Shown: positions 43,708-53,414, counted from the stretch's first letter. The stretch: 58,854 nucleotides of DNA from Alicyclobacillus sp. SP_1 (GCF_024706985.1 NZ_JAMCCX010000019.1:1-58854); one strand, 5' to 3'. Translations and numbers: made by a program. Notes: generated by a model not told the origin, from the letters alone.

Positions 43708-43867
43708 ACAAACGCAGCAACTCATCTCCGTGACCGTATTGACACCATCGAGAATTCGCTTTTTGGAAGATGGATACTTTCAATCTCTGCGAAGTCGAGG
43801 ACGGCAGACCGAGGGGGTGGTAGTTGCACTCTTCAATCCACGCGATCAGCGCCTCCTGGGACACGTG

Positions 43868-44230
43868 TTAATGCGCTCGATTGGCCGCCATCGGCAACAA
43901 TAATCTTTCTCCTACCACCAGAGCATGACCGCTCTTCATTCCATTCGCTTCTTCAACACTGTCTATCCAGTCCCATGGAGATACCCCCTCCCCAAAACGG
44001 TTAGCCAAACTCCACAGAGTGTCTCCTTGCCTTACGACATAAACTCGCATGGGTTGATCTGCCTGCGCTGTTGCCATGATTTGATTCGGATTGTGCCCAA
44101 TCAAGAAAGCCACAAACCACAGGACACACATGAAGACGACTGCGGTTTTGCTTGCGCGAAAGAAAACCCTTTCCTCTTTTGACTTCGCGGTCGTTCTTCT
44201 CATAGACATCTCTCTAAAGTCCTTTGCCAT
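43868..44230 (-). CDS. yneA: YneA-like LysM cell-division inhibitor of the SOS response
   Basis: This 120-residue protein has one membrane helix (SKTAVVFMCVLWFVAFLIG) and a C-terminal LysM domain (VYVVRQGDTLWSLANRFGEG ... ALVVGERLLLP). Divergent position to lexA with shared SOS boxes identifies it as YneA, which delays division after DNA damage. ATG 44230 follows GGGGTGGGCGC. The ~160 bases after its stop contain no gene I can support. Confidence 0.85.
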   Translation of the reverse strand: MAKDFREMSMRRTTAKSKEERVFFRASKTAVVFMCVLWFVAFLIGHNPNQIMATAQADQPMRVYVVRQGDTLWSLANRFGEGVSPWDWIDSVEEANGMKSGHALVVGERLLLPMAANRAH

Positions 44231-44246
44231 GCGCCCACCCCTGTTC

Positions 44247-44317
44247 GGAACGTATGTTCTACTGTAATCAAACCATAAGAACTTATGTTCTGTCAAGCGA
44301 CCGCGAACACATGTTTG
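44247..44317. promoter_or_regulatory. Three LexA (SOS) boxes between yneA and lexA
   Basis: GGAACGTATGTTCT (44247-44260), AGAACTTATGTTCT (44278-44291) and CGAACACATGTTTG (44304-44317) match the Gram-positive SOS box GAAC-N4-GTTC, the last with one change. The third overlaps the probable lexA -35 region (TTGCAA at about 44315). They allow joint repression of both genes by LexA. Confidence 0.9.
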
Positions 44318-44397
44318 CAAAATGTAAAAAGTGTGTTAGTATTTTAACGACGGTAGGTTCGCGCGTATGGTAATGGTCAAAAAAGGAGAGAACTACG

Positions 44398-45039
44398 ATG
44401 GCCGGATTAACTCGCAGGCAACAAGCCATTCTCGATTGTATTCAGAAAAACATAGATGAAAAGGGATACCCGCCCTCTGTTCGAGAAATTGGCGAATCCG
44501 TAGGCCTAGCTTCCAGTTCGACTGTGCATGGACATCTTGCTCGATTAGAACAGCGTGGGTATTTGCGCAGAGACCCGACAAAGCCTCGAGCTATGGAACT
44601 GTTGATACGCTCCAGTTCGACTCAGACAAGTCGGATGCGAGAAACTGACCGGTCCGTCGATGTGACCATGGTACCGGTGGTAGGGAGAGTCACAGCGGGA
44701 ATTCCGATTACGGCAGTAGAGCAAATTGAAGAGTTTTTTCCAGTTCCGAGCCAACACACGGGTGATGGAAAATTGTTTGCTCTACAGGTCATCGGTGAAA
44801 GTATGGTCGATGCAGGAATTATCGATGGCGACCATGTCCTCGTGCGTCAGCAGCCCACGGCACAAAATGGCGATATTGTCGTCGCTATGACTCAAGAAGG
44901 CGAAGCGACAGTCAAAAGATTTTTCAGGGAACAGCACCGAATTCGATTGCAGCCGGAGAACAGTTCGATGGAGCCACTCTATTTTGATACGGTAACGATT
45001 CTGGGAAAAGTTGTAGGGGTCTATCGATTCTTTCATTGA
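44398..45039 (+). CDS. lexA: LexA repressor
   Basis: This 213-residue SOS repressor has an N-terminal winged helix ([33 protein letters not shown]), the Ala-Gly self-cleavage site in GRVTAGIP, and the Ser-Lys catalytic dyad in GESMVDAGI and EATVKRF. AAAAGGAGAGAACTACG precedes the ATG. Confidence 0.97.
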   Translation: MAGLTRRQQAILDCIQKNIDEKGYPPSVREIGESVGLASSSTVHGHLARLEQRGYLRRDPTKPRAMELLIRSSSTQTSRMRETDRSVDVTMVPVVGRVTAGIPITAVEQIEEFFPVPSQHTGDGKLFALQVIGESMVDAGIIDGDHVLVRQQPTAQNGDIVVAMTQEGEATVKRFFREQHRIRLQPENSSMEPLYFDTVTILGKVVGVYRFFH

Positions 45040-45149
45040 AACCGGTACAAAGAGAGTCGTGCCGTACATCCTGTATGCCACTCGGTTTTCTCTAATGACG
45101 ACTTTTCCGTTTACAATCAGGGACCGTTGTTGAGCGACCGAGACACAAA

Positions 45150-45183
45150 GTCAACCCGCGTCTGTCGACAGACGCGGGTTGAC
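45150..45183. terminator. Bidirectional terminator between lexA and glnA
   Basis: Two 17-base arms, GTCAACCCGCGTCTGTC and GACAGACGCGGGTTGAC, form a perfect palindrome with no spacer. It lies between the convergent lexA and glnA genes. Confidence 0.85.
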
Positions 45184-45215
45184 TGACAAAGAGGAACTCT
45201 GGAGTTCTACCGATT

Positions 45216-46553
45216 TCAATAATTGGCCAGATATTGCTCTTTTTCCCATTCTGTGACTTGCATTCTGTACATTCCCCACTCAATTCTCTTGGCTTCAATG
45301 AAGTGCGTAAAGACATGCTCTCCCAGAGCATCCCTCAACACTCCGTCTTGGGCAAACAATTCGATGGCTTCGAAGAGAGAGCCAGGCAAACTTTGAATAC
45401 CAGCAGTCGCCTTCTCCTCTTCAGTCATGATATAGATGTTTCGATTAACAGGAGGTGCCAATTCCAATTTGCGGTCAATGCCATCCAGACCCGCAGCGAG
45501 CATTGCTGCAAGAGCCAGATACGGATTGCAGGATGGGTCCGGACTCCGTACCTCAATACGCGTACTCGCGCCGCGCGCCGCTGGTACGCGCACTAAGGGA
45601 GAACGGTTCTTCGCTGACCACGCTACGTAGCTGGGAGCTTCAAAACCTGGGACGAGTCGCTTATAGGAGTTAACTGTAGGATTACAGATAGCCGTAAACG
45701 CCTCTGCGTGGGCCAGAATACCGGCTAAGTAGTGACGAGCAATCTGACTGAGACCAAGTTCATCCGACTCATCGTAGAATGAATTTCTGCCATCAGCAAA
45801 CAGGGACTGATGACAATGCATGCCGGACCCGTTGATACCAAACACCGGCTTTGGCATAAACGTCGCATGCAAACCATATTGGCGCGCAACTGTCTTGACA
45901 ACTAAGCGGAAAGTGGCGATGTTATCCGCCGCCTCAATGGCATCCGCATACTTGAAATCGATCTCGTGTTGACCTGGTGCCACCTCATGATGGGACGCTT
46001 CGATTTCAAAACCCATGGCTTCCAGCGTCAAGACAATTTCCCGGCGGCAGTTTTCGCCCAAGTCCAATGGGGCCCAGTCAAAATATCCGCCTTCGTCGTT
46101 CACTTCTTGTGTTGGTTTGCCGTGCTCGTCCAATTTGAACAAAAAGAATTCCGGCTCTGGTCCGACGTTGAACGCCGAGAAACCACGTTTGTTGGCTTCA
46201 GCAAGTACGTTCTTCAAAATCATTCGTGGATCTCCAGCAAACGGCTTTCCGCCAGGCAAGTGAATGTCACAAATGAGTCGGGCGACCCGTCCTTGGTTAG
46301 AATCCCACGGAAACACCAACCATGTTGCGCGGTCTGGGACCAAATACATGTCTGACTCTTCAATACGAACAAAGCCTTCAATAGAAGAACCGTCAAACAT
46401 GATTTTATTGTCTAATGCTTTTGTCAATTGGTCTACTGGAATTTCGACGTTTTTAATGACACCCAGTAAGTCCGTAAACTGCAGCCGCACATAGCGGACA
46501 TCCATTTCCTCTGCCAAACGCAAAATTTCTTCTTTTGTGTGCTCTCGCCTCAT
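45216..46553 (-). CDS. glnA: Glutamine synthetase, type I-alpha
   Basis: This 445-residue enzyme makes glutamine from glutamate, ammonia and ATP. It has the N-terminal [20 protein letters not shown], the [16 protein letters not shown] loop, metal ligands in [13 protein letters not shown] and [30 protein letters not shown], and NRSPLVRVP. The length and the absence of an adenylylation loop fit the GS I-alpha class of Bacillus. It lies downstream of glnR on the same strand, the usual glnRA operon. Confidence 0.97.
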   Translation of the reverse strand: MRREHTKEEILRLAEEMDVRYVRLQFTDLLGVIKNVEIPVDQLTKALDNKIMFDGSSIEGFVRIEESDMYLVPDRATWLVFPWDSNQGRVARLICDIHLPGGKPFAGDPRMILKNVLAEANKRGFSAFNVGPEPEFFLFKLDEHGKPTQEVNDEGGYFDWAPLDLGENCRREIVLTLEAMGFEIEASHHEVAPGQHEIDFKYADAIEAADNIATFRLVVKTVARQYGLHATFMPKPVFGINGSGMHCHQSLFADGRNSFYDESDELGLSQIARHYLAGILAHAEAFTAICNPTVNSYKRLVPGFEAPSYVAWSAKNRSPLVRVPAARGASTRIEVRSPDPSCNPYLALAAMLAAGLDGIDRKLELAPPVNRNIYIMTEEEKATAGIQSLPGSLFEAIELFAQDGVLRDALGEHVFTHFIEAKRIEWGMYRMQVTEWEKEQYLANY

Positions 46554-46668
46554 TCACGACACCATCCTCTTGTTTGCTACGTTTCCTGTCTCTCTTTACA
46601 ATTCGCCACGACTCTGTGGCACTTTCAGCAAGCACTTACTGCTCCGGACCCCCAAACCCATGGGAATC

Positions 46669-47055
46669 TCACGACTTACGTCGATAAAAGCGGGATAAAT
46701 CCCCTTGAAACAGCGCCTGCAGACCAGCCGAAGACCCTTTTAAAAGTTCTCTCTGCAGTTGTTCATAAACTTGCTCATCGGACAGGTCTGAAGACACAAC
46801 AGCCTTTCCGAACCTAGGGTCCAACAGACGCCGCTTTACTCCGCTCAAGCTCTCGCCATCTTCCATCCACTCGCGAATGCGCATCAGTCGCTCGACGTCA
46901 ACAAAAGAAAATTGACGTTGCTTCCCCTCAGACCGTATCGGAGAAATGAGCCCCTGCTCCTCGTAGTAACGGATTTGTCGCGCACTGAGACCAGTGAGTT
47001 TCTGGACAGTACCGATGGAAAAGAGAGGCAACTGCCGACGTTCGTTGAGATCCAT
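46669..47055 (-). CDS. glnR: GlnR, MerR-family nitrogen repressor
   Basis: This 128-residue regulator has an N-terminal MerR helix-turn-helix (FSIGTVQKLTGLSARQIRYY, EEQGLISP) and the C-terminal region that senses feedback-inhibited glutamine synthetase. TGTGAGGTTTTCTTACT at 47129-47145 matches the GlnR box (TGTNA-N7-TNACA) with one mismatch and lies 74 bases upstream, a possible autoregulatory site. It precedes glnA by 115 bases. Confidence 0.93.
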   Translation of the reverse strand: MDLNERRQLPLFSIGTVQKLTGLSARQIRYYEEQGLISPIRSEGKQRQFSFVDVERLMRIREWMEDGESLSGVKRRLLDPRFGKAVVSSDLSDEQVYEQLQRELLKGSSAGLQALFQGDLSRFYRRKS

Positions 47056-47139
47056 AGCAATGCCCCTCCCCCTAGTCAGCTTTAGCTCCTATCTTACTAC
47101 GCCAGATGAACTCACGTAAACAACTTTTGTGAGGTTTTC

Positions 47140-48393
47140 TTACTCACTCGTGACAATGTTTTGGTCCAGTGTGCGTGCCACTTGAAAGAGCGTCCAAAAG
47201 CCATGTTCGTAGGTCAATCCCCCTTGAAGATATGCTCGGAAGGGGGGACGGAGCGGCGCATCGGCGGTCAATTCGAGGGACGCCCCTTGAATGAAGGTAC
47301 CAGCAGCCATTAGAACCTCGTCCGAATATCCAGCCATGGAGGCGAATTCAGGAACCGCAAAACTATCGACTGCGGCAGTCGCTTGCACTTCTCGAGCAAA
47401 TGTTTGAAGAGCCTGACGGTCCTCAAAATCGATGGACAAAATTAAATCCGCACGAGGCTCATCATACCTTGGAGAGACGGTATAGCCGAGTTGTTCAAAA
47501 ACTCGACTTGCCAGAATGGATACTTTCAGTGCTTGAGAGACAACGTGTGGGGCCATGAACAGGCCTTGAAACATCTCTCGCAAATGGCCATGCGTCGGTC
47601 CTAACTCTGACGAAATACCGGGAGCGTAAACTTCCGCCCCAACTCGCTCGATGAAGTCCACCGGCCCAACGATATAAGCCCCCGTTGGCACAATCCCACC
47701 GCCCGGATTTTTGATGAGAGAACCCGCGGCGATATGGGCGCCATGAACTGTAACCTCCTCCGCTTCTACAAATTCTGCATAACAGTTGTCGACTGCGATC
47801 CACACGTCAGGATGGTGGAGCCGAATCTCGTCGAACAAAGGAGCCAACTCTGCGTTCGTCAGAGCTCTTCTCGCCCCATATCCCCGAGACTTTTGACACA
47901 TGACGAGTCGTGTCGACGGCAGAATACGGCTAAGTGTTGCTACAATATCTGGCGCCCCATTCTCCTGCAGAGGAACGACATCGACTTGAATACCCCACTC
48001 TTTCGCGCTGCCGAGTGTATCCGATATTCCCGCCACCGATTGCAAGGTGTCGTAAGGCATACCCGTCGCGAACAGTACGTGGTCGCCTGGCCGACACGCC
48101 GCAAAAAGGACCGCCGCCAACGCATGCGTGCCAGACACCAATTGGGTTCGAACCAGGGCTCCCTCGGTCCCGAATAGACGTGCATAAATCCGTTCCAGTT
48201 TATCTCGCCCCGCATCGCCAATGCCGTATCCATTAGACCCGGCAAAGTCACTCGCAGAGACGCGCTCGGCCGAAAATGCTTCGAGCACTCGGCGCTGATT
48301 GTGCAATGCGACCTTCTCAACCCGATGCATCGCTCCTCGAACTGCCGATTCTTGTTGTTCTACCCATTTCAATAGGTCGATCTCGTTCAACAT
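47140..48393 (-). CDS. ynbB: YnbB-like PLP enzyme (methionine gamma-lyase / aluminium resistance family)
   Basis: This 417-residue PLP-dependent enzyme of the Cys/Met metabolism fold belongs to the group annotated as aluminium resistance protein. Features are GYGIGDAGRDKLERIYA, the cofactor region LVSGTHALAAVLFA, VDNCYAEFVE, and PLP-Lys in GSLIKNPGGGI. Its position between hflX and glnR is conserved in bacilli. The real substrate is not established. Confidence 0.9.
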   Translation of the reverse strand: MLNEIDLLKWVEQQESAVRGAMHRVEKVALHNQRRVLEAFSAERVSASDFAGSNGYGIGDAGRDKLERIYARLFGTEGALVRTQLVSGTHALAAVLFAACRPGDHVLFATGMPYDTLQSVAGISDTLGSAKEWGIQVDVVPLQENGAPDIVATLSRILPSTRLVMCQKSRGYGARRALTNAELAPLFDEIRLHHPDVWIAVDNCYAEFVEAEEVTVHGAHIAAGSLIKNPGGGIVPTGAYIVGPVDFIERVGAEVYAPGISSELGPTHGHLREMFQGLFMAPHVVSQALKVSILASRVFEQLGYTVSPRYDEPRADLILSIDFEDRQALQTFAREVQATAAVDSFAVPEFASMAGYSDEVLMAAGTFIQGASLELTADAPLRPPFRAYLQGGLTYEHGFWTLFQVARTLDQNIVTSE

Positions 48394-48401
48394 ACATTCT
48401 C

Positions 48402-49688
48402 CTATTCGTGCATGTTCGTGACATACGGCTGTAGCCGCTCTGCATAGCGTTCGTCGGTTTCGACAACGAGCTGAACCTCGCCGTTTTCATCACAGACAGT
48501 ATTCATGACCCGTCCATGAGACAGGACATCACGCCAAAACGGAAGTTTCTGAACAGAAGGGGACAGCGTGAGTCGCACCGGAGTCAAGCGCAAAACTCGT
48601 TCCACGGCCCGGTAGAGGTCGTCCAATCCGATACCTGATAAAGCGCTCCCAGAAACAGTTGCGGTCGCTGCGACATCCGGAGCTGGTGGTGAACTAACTA
48701 GGTCCAATTTGTTATAGAAGGTGATGAACGGCACATCCGCGACACCCACCTCCCTTAGCACCTGAGACGTTGTGCGCAGTTGCAAATCCAACTCATACGA
48801 GGCATCCACGACCTGAACGATGACATCCGCAGAGGCAACTTCTTCTAGTGTGGAATGAAACGCTTCTACCAACAAATGCGGCAAATTGCGAATAAAACCA
48901 ACCGTGTCGAGCAACACCAATTCCGACGCAACGCCAGCTTTGACCCGACGCGCGAGCGGATCGAGCGTATCAAAGAGACGATTCCGTCCCTCGGGGACCG
49001 GTACTCCCGCACCTCGTTCGGCACTCCAACGCCGTAACAGAGTGGTCTTCCCTGCATTTGTATATCCTACCAAAGCAACGGTCGGAATGGACGAGGTCCG
49101 GCGCGCCCGCTGCAACTCACGTGTCTTTGTAGCCACCCGCAACTCTGCATCCAAGGTCTGAATTTTTTCCCGGATACGACGTCTGTCTGTCTCCAGTTTG
49201 GTTTCTCCGGGTCCACGCGTGCCAATTCCACCGCCTAGCCGAGACATCTCCACTCCCCGCCCAGTCAATCGCGGCAACTGATACTCGAGGAGCGCCCGTT
49301 CGACTTGAAGACGCCCTACACGCGACTTGGCGCGCAGAGCGAAGATATCTAAAATGAGTTGCGTTCTGTCCAGGACTCGGCACGACAGCGCCGACTCCAT
49401 ATTCCGAATTTGAGAGGGTGCTAGGTCCGCATCGACCACCACCAACGACACACCACTGGGCAAGGACATGCGAAGTTCTTCTAATTTTCCTTTCCCCAAA
49501 TAACTGGCCGATTTGACGTCGGATTGTTGTTGGATAGTTTGCCCGACCACCACGCCCCCGGCTGCTTCCACCAAACTCTCCAGTTCACTCAAACGGCGCT
49601 GCCACGCATCTGTCGTCTCACGTGACCTGACTTTTCCGGCTAACCATACAGAAACAGGTTCCTGCTGCTGGCTGTCATTCATAGACAT
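48402..49688 (-). CDS. hflX: Ribosome-associated GTPase HflX
   Basis: This 428-residue GTPase splits stalled ribosomes. It has an N-terminal HflX domain (SASYLGKGKLEELR, VVVDADLAPSQIRNME), the LPRLTGRGVEMSRLGGGIGT linker and the G domain with VGYTNAGKTTLL (G1), LLDTVGFIRNLPH (G3) and TFYNKLDLV (G4). AAAGGGGTGA precedes the ATG at 49688; the frame is open 49 codons further, but that extension is not family-like. Confidence 0.93.
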   Translation of the reverse strand: MSMNDSQQQEPVSVWLAGKVRSRETTDAWQRRLSELESLVEAAGGVVVGQTIQQQSDVKSASYLGKGKLEELRMSLPSGVSLVVVDADLAPSQIRNMESALSCRVLDRTQLILDIFALRAKSRVGRLQVERALLEYQLPRLTGRGVEMSRLGGGIGTRGPGETKLETDRRRIREKIQTLDAELRVATKTRELQRARRTSSIPTVALVGYTNAGKTTLLRRWSAERGAGVPVPEGRNRLFDTLDPLARRVKAGVASELVLLDTVGFIRNLPHLLVEAFHSTLEEVASADVIVQVVDASYELDLQLRTTSQVLREVGVADVPFITFYNKLDLVSSPPAPDVAATATVSGSALSGIGLDDLYRAVERVLRLTPVRLTLSPSVQKLPFWRDVLSHGRVMNTVCDENGEVQLVVETDERYAERLQPYVTNMHE

Positions 49689-49838
49689 GCGATGCGAGTC
49701 ACCCCTTTGTCCATATTGTATCACGGACAATGACAAAATCAGGTTACTCGGCGAATCGTCCGAGTAACCCGATGGAGACTGGATGGGGCGATAGAGAGTG
49801 TCGGGCCATGCGACAAGCAGACTGTTCGTGCACACTCA

Positions 49839-50432
49839 TCAAGACGGAGGCTCAATGTAATCCGTCGACCACTCCGTGAATAACGTCAAAAGAGGTAACA
49901 CGGTCAGCACCGCAACCGTCCATTCAACAGAGACACAAAAACTGGCCGATAACGCGACTAATGCAAGCAGCATCGAGAGTGGAACGCCGAGATGCACGGC
50001 GATGTTGGGGGCGCCTAACCGTTCGTCGTGTCTGAGGTCGATGACGTCGTCAAAAACATCGAGAAAGATGACAATAGACAAAGCCCATCCCGTGAGCAAC
50101 CAGCCTACCCCGTAGACTGAGACAGACACTGCCCCAACAAGCTCTAACCAAAGGAGAATGCCAGACGGAGTTCCTTTCCACCAACCGAACATGCCGACGG
50201 AAAATGCCCCGAGAAAGATGGCGACCGCGAGGCGCCAGTCGAACGCCGCAGCAGACAGGGCCAAGATAACGGAATACGGCAAGATATGTCGTCCTAGGCG
50301 GACCGCGAATCTCCGCTCCCCGGCACCGACGTCTCGCTCCACATCAAAGATGTCATCCATCCACTGAATGACTATTCCGATGCACGCGACGGAGAGAAGA
50401 ACCCGAATAAATTCAGGCCATCCGCCAGACAT
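49839..50432 (-). CDS. Short UbiA-like membrane protein
   Basis: This 197-residue polytopic protein has about six membrane helices and two Asp-rich motifs, DDIFDVERD (D-D-x2-D-x3-D) and DDVIDLRHDERLG. These correspond to the two prenyl-diphosphate-binding motifs of UbiA prenyltransferases; the segment DERLGAPNIAVHLG also matches. It is about 90 residues shorter than usual and lacks the first helix. It overlaps the upstream P-loop gene by 20 bases. The substrate is unknown, and activity is uncertain given the short form. Confidence 0.7.
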   Translation of the reverse strand: MSGGWPEFIRVLLSVACIGIVIQWMDDIFDVERDVGAGERRFAVRLGRHILPYSVILALSAAAFDWRLAVAIFLGAFSVGMFGWWKGTPSGILLWLELVGAVSVSVYGVGWLLTGWALSIVIFLDVFDDVIDLRHDERLGAPNIAVHLGVPLSMLLALVALSASFCVSVEWTVAVLTVLPLLTLFTEWSTDYIEPPS

Positions 50433-51015
50433 GCTGTTTGACCTCCAGAAGCCCCCGGCCGTCCGACGAAGATACTAACGCCACTGGAATGTTGCCGACC
50501 ACACGGCGTACATCTCTTTTGCAAAAACGCTTACGGATAGTGTCTGACTTCGTGATAAGCATCATGTAGCGAGGCCTAGACCTTCCGTAAGCCCAGAGGT
50601 CCAAATCAATCCCGTGCAGTTTCATGGACTTGACCTGCAAGGAAGTAGGCGAAGAAACATCCAAGAGTGCGGATGCTTCGACTAAATGTAAGACAATGTC
50701 TGCAGCGAGCAACGTGCGCAACGTGTCGCTCAACTGCTGGCGGTGCTGATTTTCGCGTTCTGGATCGTCATCAAGCGCAAATGTGTCGTGCAAAATGAAA
50801 CGCTTTTGCACAAAGCCTCGTTTGCTAATGACCAAAACTGGTGCTGTTACTGGACCAGAGGCTTCCGCAAGCCACCTTGATGGATAGGGCTGGTTGAGAT
50901 CGGCATACGGCACTTTTGCCTCCACCCTCCCCGCAACTTTAAGAAACTCCCGTAAAAAAGACGTTTTTCCACAACCTGGTCGGCCGACGATAACAATTTG
51001 TGCGTATCGATTCAC
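50413..51015 (-). CDS. P-loop GTPase-like protein next to spoVK
   Basis: This 200-residue protein has Walker A VGRPGCGKTS at the N-terminus, DTFALDDDPE as a possible G3-like region, and LITKSD as a NKxD-like G4 motif. It looks like a small Ras-like GTPase. The GTG start overlaps the spoVK stop by 4 bases (GTGA), so it is translationally coupled to spoVK and may be a sporulation partner. The element inserted in spoVK would also cut it from the spoVK promoter. Confidence 0.7.
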   Translation of the reverse strand: MNRYAQIVIVGRPGCGKTSFLREFLKVAGRVEAKVPYADLNQPYPSRWLAEASGPVTAPVLVISKRGFVQKRFILHDTFALDDDPERENQHRQQLSDTLRTLLAADIVLHLVEASALLDVSSPTSLQVKSMKLHGIDLDLWAYGRSRPRYMMLITKSDTIRKRFCKRDVRRVVGNIPVALVSSSDGRGLLEVKQHVWRMA

Positions 51016-51440
51016 AGAAAACTCCCCTCTCTAAAGTCTTCCGGACGAAGCGTCATCAATTCTTCTCGCGACGGATTGAGTTGTTCAAAGAGTCGACTCG
51101 ACTGAGCACGAATGGCCTTTTCCATCAAATTCCGCACAAACCGCGCATTGCTGAAGTGCTCGCGACGACTCGGATTGGCGAGTGCTCGCTGAAGAACACG
51201 GCGCAGCACAAACTCCGCATCTGCGGACAATTTATACTGATGCAAGGCTGCAGTGCGTTTCGCAATCGCCATCAACGACGAGAGCGTATAGTCAGGAAAG
51301 GTCAATTGCAGTGGGAAGCGACTAGGAAGTCCCGGATTGGTCGCAAGAAACGCCTGCATTTCCGCTTCATATCCCGCGATGATGGCCACAAACTGATTGC
51401 GGTGGTCCTCCATGCCTTTGACCAGCGTTTGAATTATTAG
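51012..51440 (-). pseudogene. spoVK: 3' part of spoVK, split by the mobile element
   Basis: From about 51440 to 51012 the minus strand encodes the C-terminal ~140 residues of the SpoVK AAA ATPase: IQTLVKGMEDHRNQFVAIIA, NPGLPSRFPLQLTFPDYT, SNARFVRNLMEKAIRAQSSR. The N-terminal ~180 residues with Walker A and B are not in the window and must lie beyond the other end of the element. SpoVK acts in the mother cell during sporulation. The gene could be restored if the recombinase excises the element. Confidence 0.85.
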
Positions 51441-53142
51441 AGTCATGATCACACGAATGCCCGGTCTTCGTACCGCCGTTATCGGGGTCGGGGTTATCGG
51501 GCTTTCCCGTAATGTCCCAAGATGTGAAAATCTCGATTTCATCGTCATGTAGGACAACGCGCTTTATCAGCTTCATTGCGTACTTGCGTTTTTCCTCATC
51601 AGGCATTTTTTCTTTTATATAGCCACGAAGGGCATCAATAGTTGCTTTTATCTCGTCTAATTGTCGTTTATCCAGTTCCTGCGAAGCTAAAGCATCAATA
51701 GCGAGTTCGATGGACGAACGAAGCTGTTCGATTTCTCGTTCAAGAGGTTCTAACGCCTCGTCGAGCTCTTCGTCACTAATTCGCCCCTTGACGTTGAGAT
51801 TGATCCATCGCTTGCGTTCAGTCTGCTTTTCTTCCAGAGCGGATTCAAGCATTCGTTTTTTGGTATTCAACTCTTGTAACTTTGAAGGATCACCTTGGCG
51901 TTCGAGAATTGCTCGAAACACATCGTCTGGTTTGGTCAGAACCTGAACCAAGTACCGCCATACATAATCGTCGATCACATCTTGCCGCCAATTACGGCCT
52001 TTACACTGATGCACTTCCCTCCCAGTACCAACTTCAAAGACTTTACGACCTTTGCCTGAACAAATGTAATAATGGTGCATGATTTCCCCGGTCTTTTTGT
52101 TTCGAGAGGGAGGACCTGCTACAACTGCACTTCCGCAACGACCACAACGTACCATTCCTTTGAGTAAGTACGTCTTTTGTGGTTTTGCACCACGGTTTGC
52201 ACGTGCAAAAGTGGATATTTTGAGTTGTAGTCTCTCGTAAGTTTCCTCATCTATATAAGCAGGGACTTGAACCAGTTGCCACTCAGACTCCGGCTTTTTC
52301 AAGATGTCTTTTTGACCTTTTTTCTGCTTGTATTCTGTCTTGCCGTAGTAAAAACGGCCTGCATAAACCGTATTTTTGAGGATACGACTAACGGTCGCTT
52401 GATACCATTTGTCACCATTCGGGGCTGGAATTCCAAGCAGGGATAATTCGCGGGCTACAGAGGTTAGGTTCATTGGCTGACCATCTTTACCATTCAGTAT
52501 CCAATCGACCATTAATAAATAGACGTCTCTCTCTTCCGAGTTCACAGCCAAAGTGTCATTTTGTTTGTCGAATGTGTAACCATATATTCGTCGCACACCG
52601 GGTATTTTCCCATTCTTGACCTTCTGCCTACGACCACGCTTTGAATTTGCAAGAATTTTTGCCTTATTGTACTGAGCTATCGCCGCTTGCATGTTGAAAA
52701 ACAGGACAGATTCCGCGTTGTCTGGATCATAAGGAACTTCTACGCTTACCAACTGAATCCCATTTTCTAAGAGTTCATCTTCGATGAATTCAACCTGTTG
52801 CCGAAAGTTACGTGCAAGTCTGTCAGGATGTAAAACCGCGAACTTTTGCCCCACCCCGTGTCGGATTAACCACTTGCCAAAATTAAGTGCAGGACGATTA
52901 GGGTCATCCCCCATCTCTCCCATTTCAACCAATGCAATGATCTCGTCAGTTTTAACAGACTCATCTCTAATCAATTTTTCAGCACATCGTTCCACCTGAG
53001 ATTCCAAAGAATATCCGTGCCTTGCTTGATCGTCAGTTGATACACGAGCGTATATCAATGCTTTTATGGTCGCTGCCAAGTTGTCCAATTCACGGGCACT
53101 GTAGGGATTTAAATATCCCTTTGTTATGGACAAAGTAATCAT
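51367..53142 (-). CDS. Large serine recombinase (site-specific integrase)
   Basis: This 591-residue enzyme has an N-terminal resolvase domain (ALIYARVSTDDQARHGYSLE with catalytic Ser near residue 36, and HPDRLARNFRQQVEF with the active Arg), a Recombinase domain (~190-310), and a zinc ribbon (CGRCGS ... YYICSGKGR ... QCKGRNW). A coiled coil at ~420-500 follows (KKRMLESALEEKQTERKRW). It inserts and excises the element at spoVK. Its last ~22 codons lie in spoVK DNA, so the present C-terminus is partly host-encoded. It starts at the stop of the preceding small gene (TGAATGA). Confidence 0.93.
   Translation of the reverse strand: MITLSITKGYLNPYSARELDNLAATIKALIYARVSTDDQARHGYSLESQVERCAEKLIRDESVKTDEIIALVEMGEMGDDPNRPALNFGKWLIRHGVGQKFAVLHPDRLARNFRQQVEFIEDELLENGIQLVSVEVPYDPDNAESVLFFNMQAAIAQYNKAKILANSKRGRRQKVKNGKIPGVRRIYGYTFDKQNDTLAVNSEERDVYLLMVDWILNGKDGQPMNLTSVARELSLLGIPAPNGDKWYQATVSRILKNTVYAGRFYYGKTEYKQKKGQKDILKKPESEWQLVQVPAYIDEETYERLQLKISTFARANRGAKPQKTYLLKGMVRCGRCGSAVVAGPPSRNKKTGEIMHHYYICSGKGRKVFEVGTGREVHQCKGRNWRQDVIDDYVWRYLVQVLTKPDDVFRAILERQGDPSKLQELNTKKRMLESALEEKQTERKRWINLNVKGRISDEELDEALEPLEREIEQLRSSIELAIDALASQELDKRQLDEIKATIDALRGYIKEKMPDEEKRKYAMKLIKRVVLHDDEIEIFTSWDITGKPDNPDPDNGGTKTGHSCDHDSNNSNAGQRHGGPPQSVCGHHRGI
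51425..51445. other. Attachment-site junction of the element in spoVK
   Basis: SpoVK homology begins abruptly with ATTCAAACGCTGGTC on the minus strand, and the DNA before it belongs to the recombinase C-terminal coding region. Serine recombinases use a short core of 2 bp or slightly more, so the exact crossover cannot be fixed without the other end. Confidence 0.65.
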
Positions 53143-53414
53143 TCAAACACCGCCGCATCTCTCTGATTGTTTACTATGTCCACTAGATTATCATTATTTT
53201 CTTTCACAACATATCTCTTAGAGGCTTTTGTCATTGTTTCAGCAATGAGGTCTGACATTTCAAGCAACAACTGATCCAACGTTTTGCCATCACCAGAACC
53301 ATGAACCGTGACTCGAAAGTGATTTCTGTCGCTTCTTAAACTTTGTCCCACTTCGCTCACGCCCTTCATTCGAGCGTATGCGACACTGCTTTTCCCTCTT
53401 GCCTGACAACCCAT
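53139..53414 (-). CDS. Small protein overlapping the recombinase gene
   Basis: This 91-residue soluble protein has MSDLIAETMTKASKRYVVKE near the C-terminus and a basic N-terminal part. It ends within 4 bases of the recombinase start, so both are made from one messenger. I do not recognise the family. Location next to the recombinase makes a helper role, such as a directionality factor, possible but unproven. ATG 53414 follows AGCAGGTGG; other upstream starts exist. Confidence 0.6.
   Translation of the reverse strand: MGCQARGKSSVAYARMKGVSEVGQSLRSDRNHFRVTVHGSGDGKTLDQLLLEMSDLIAETMTKASKRYVVKENNDNLVDIVNNQRDAAVFE

Noticed and set aside
43708-43867. 51-codon minus-strand frame after yneA
   Set aside because: The frame begins with GTG without a usable ribosome binding site and overlaps the end of the HAD gene; no family resemblance.
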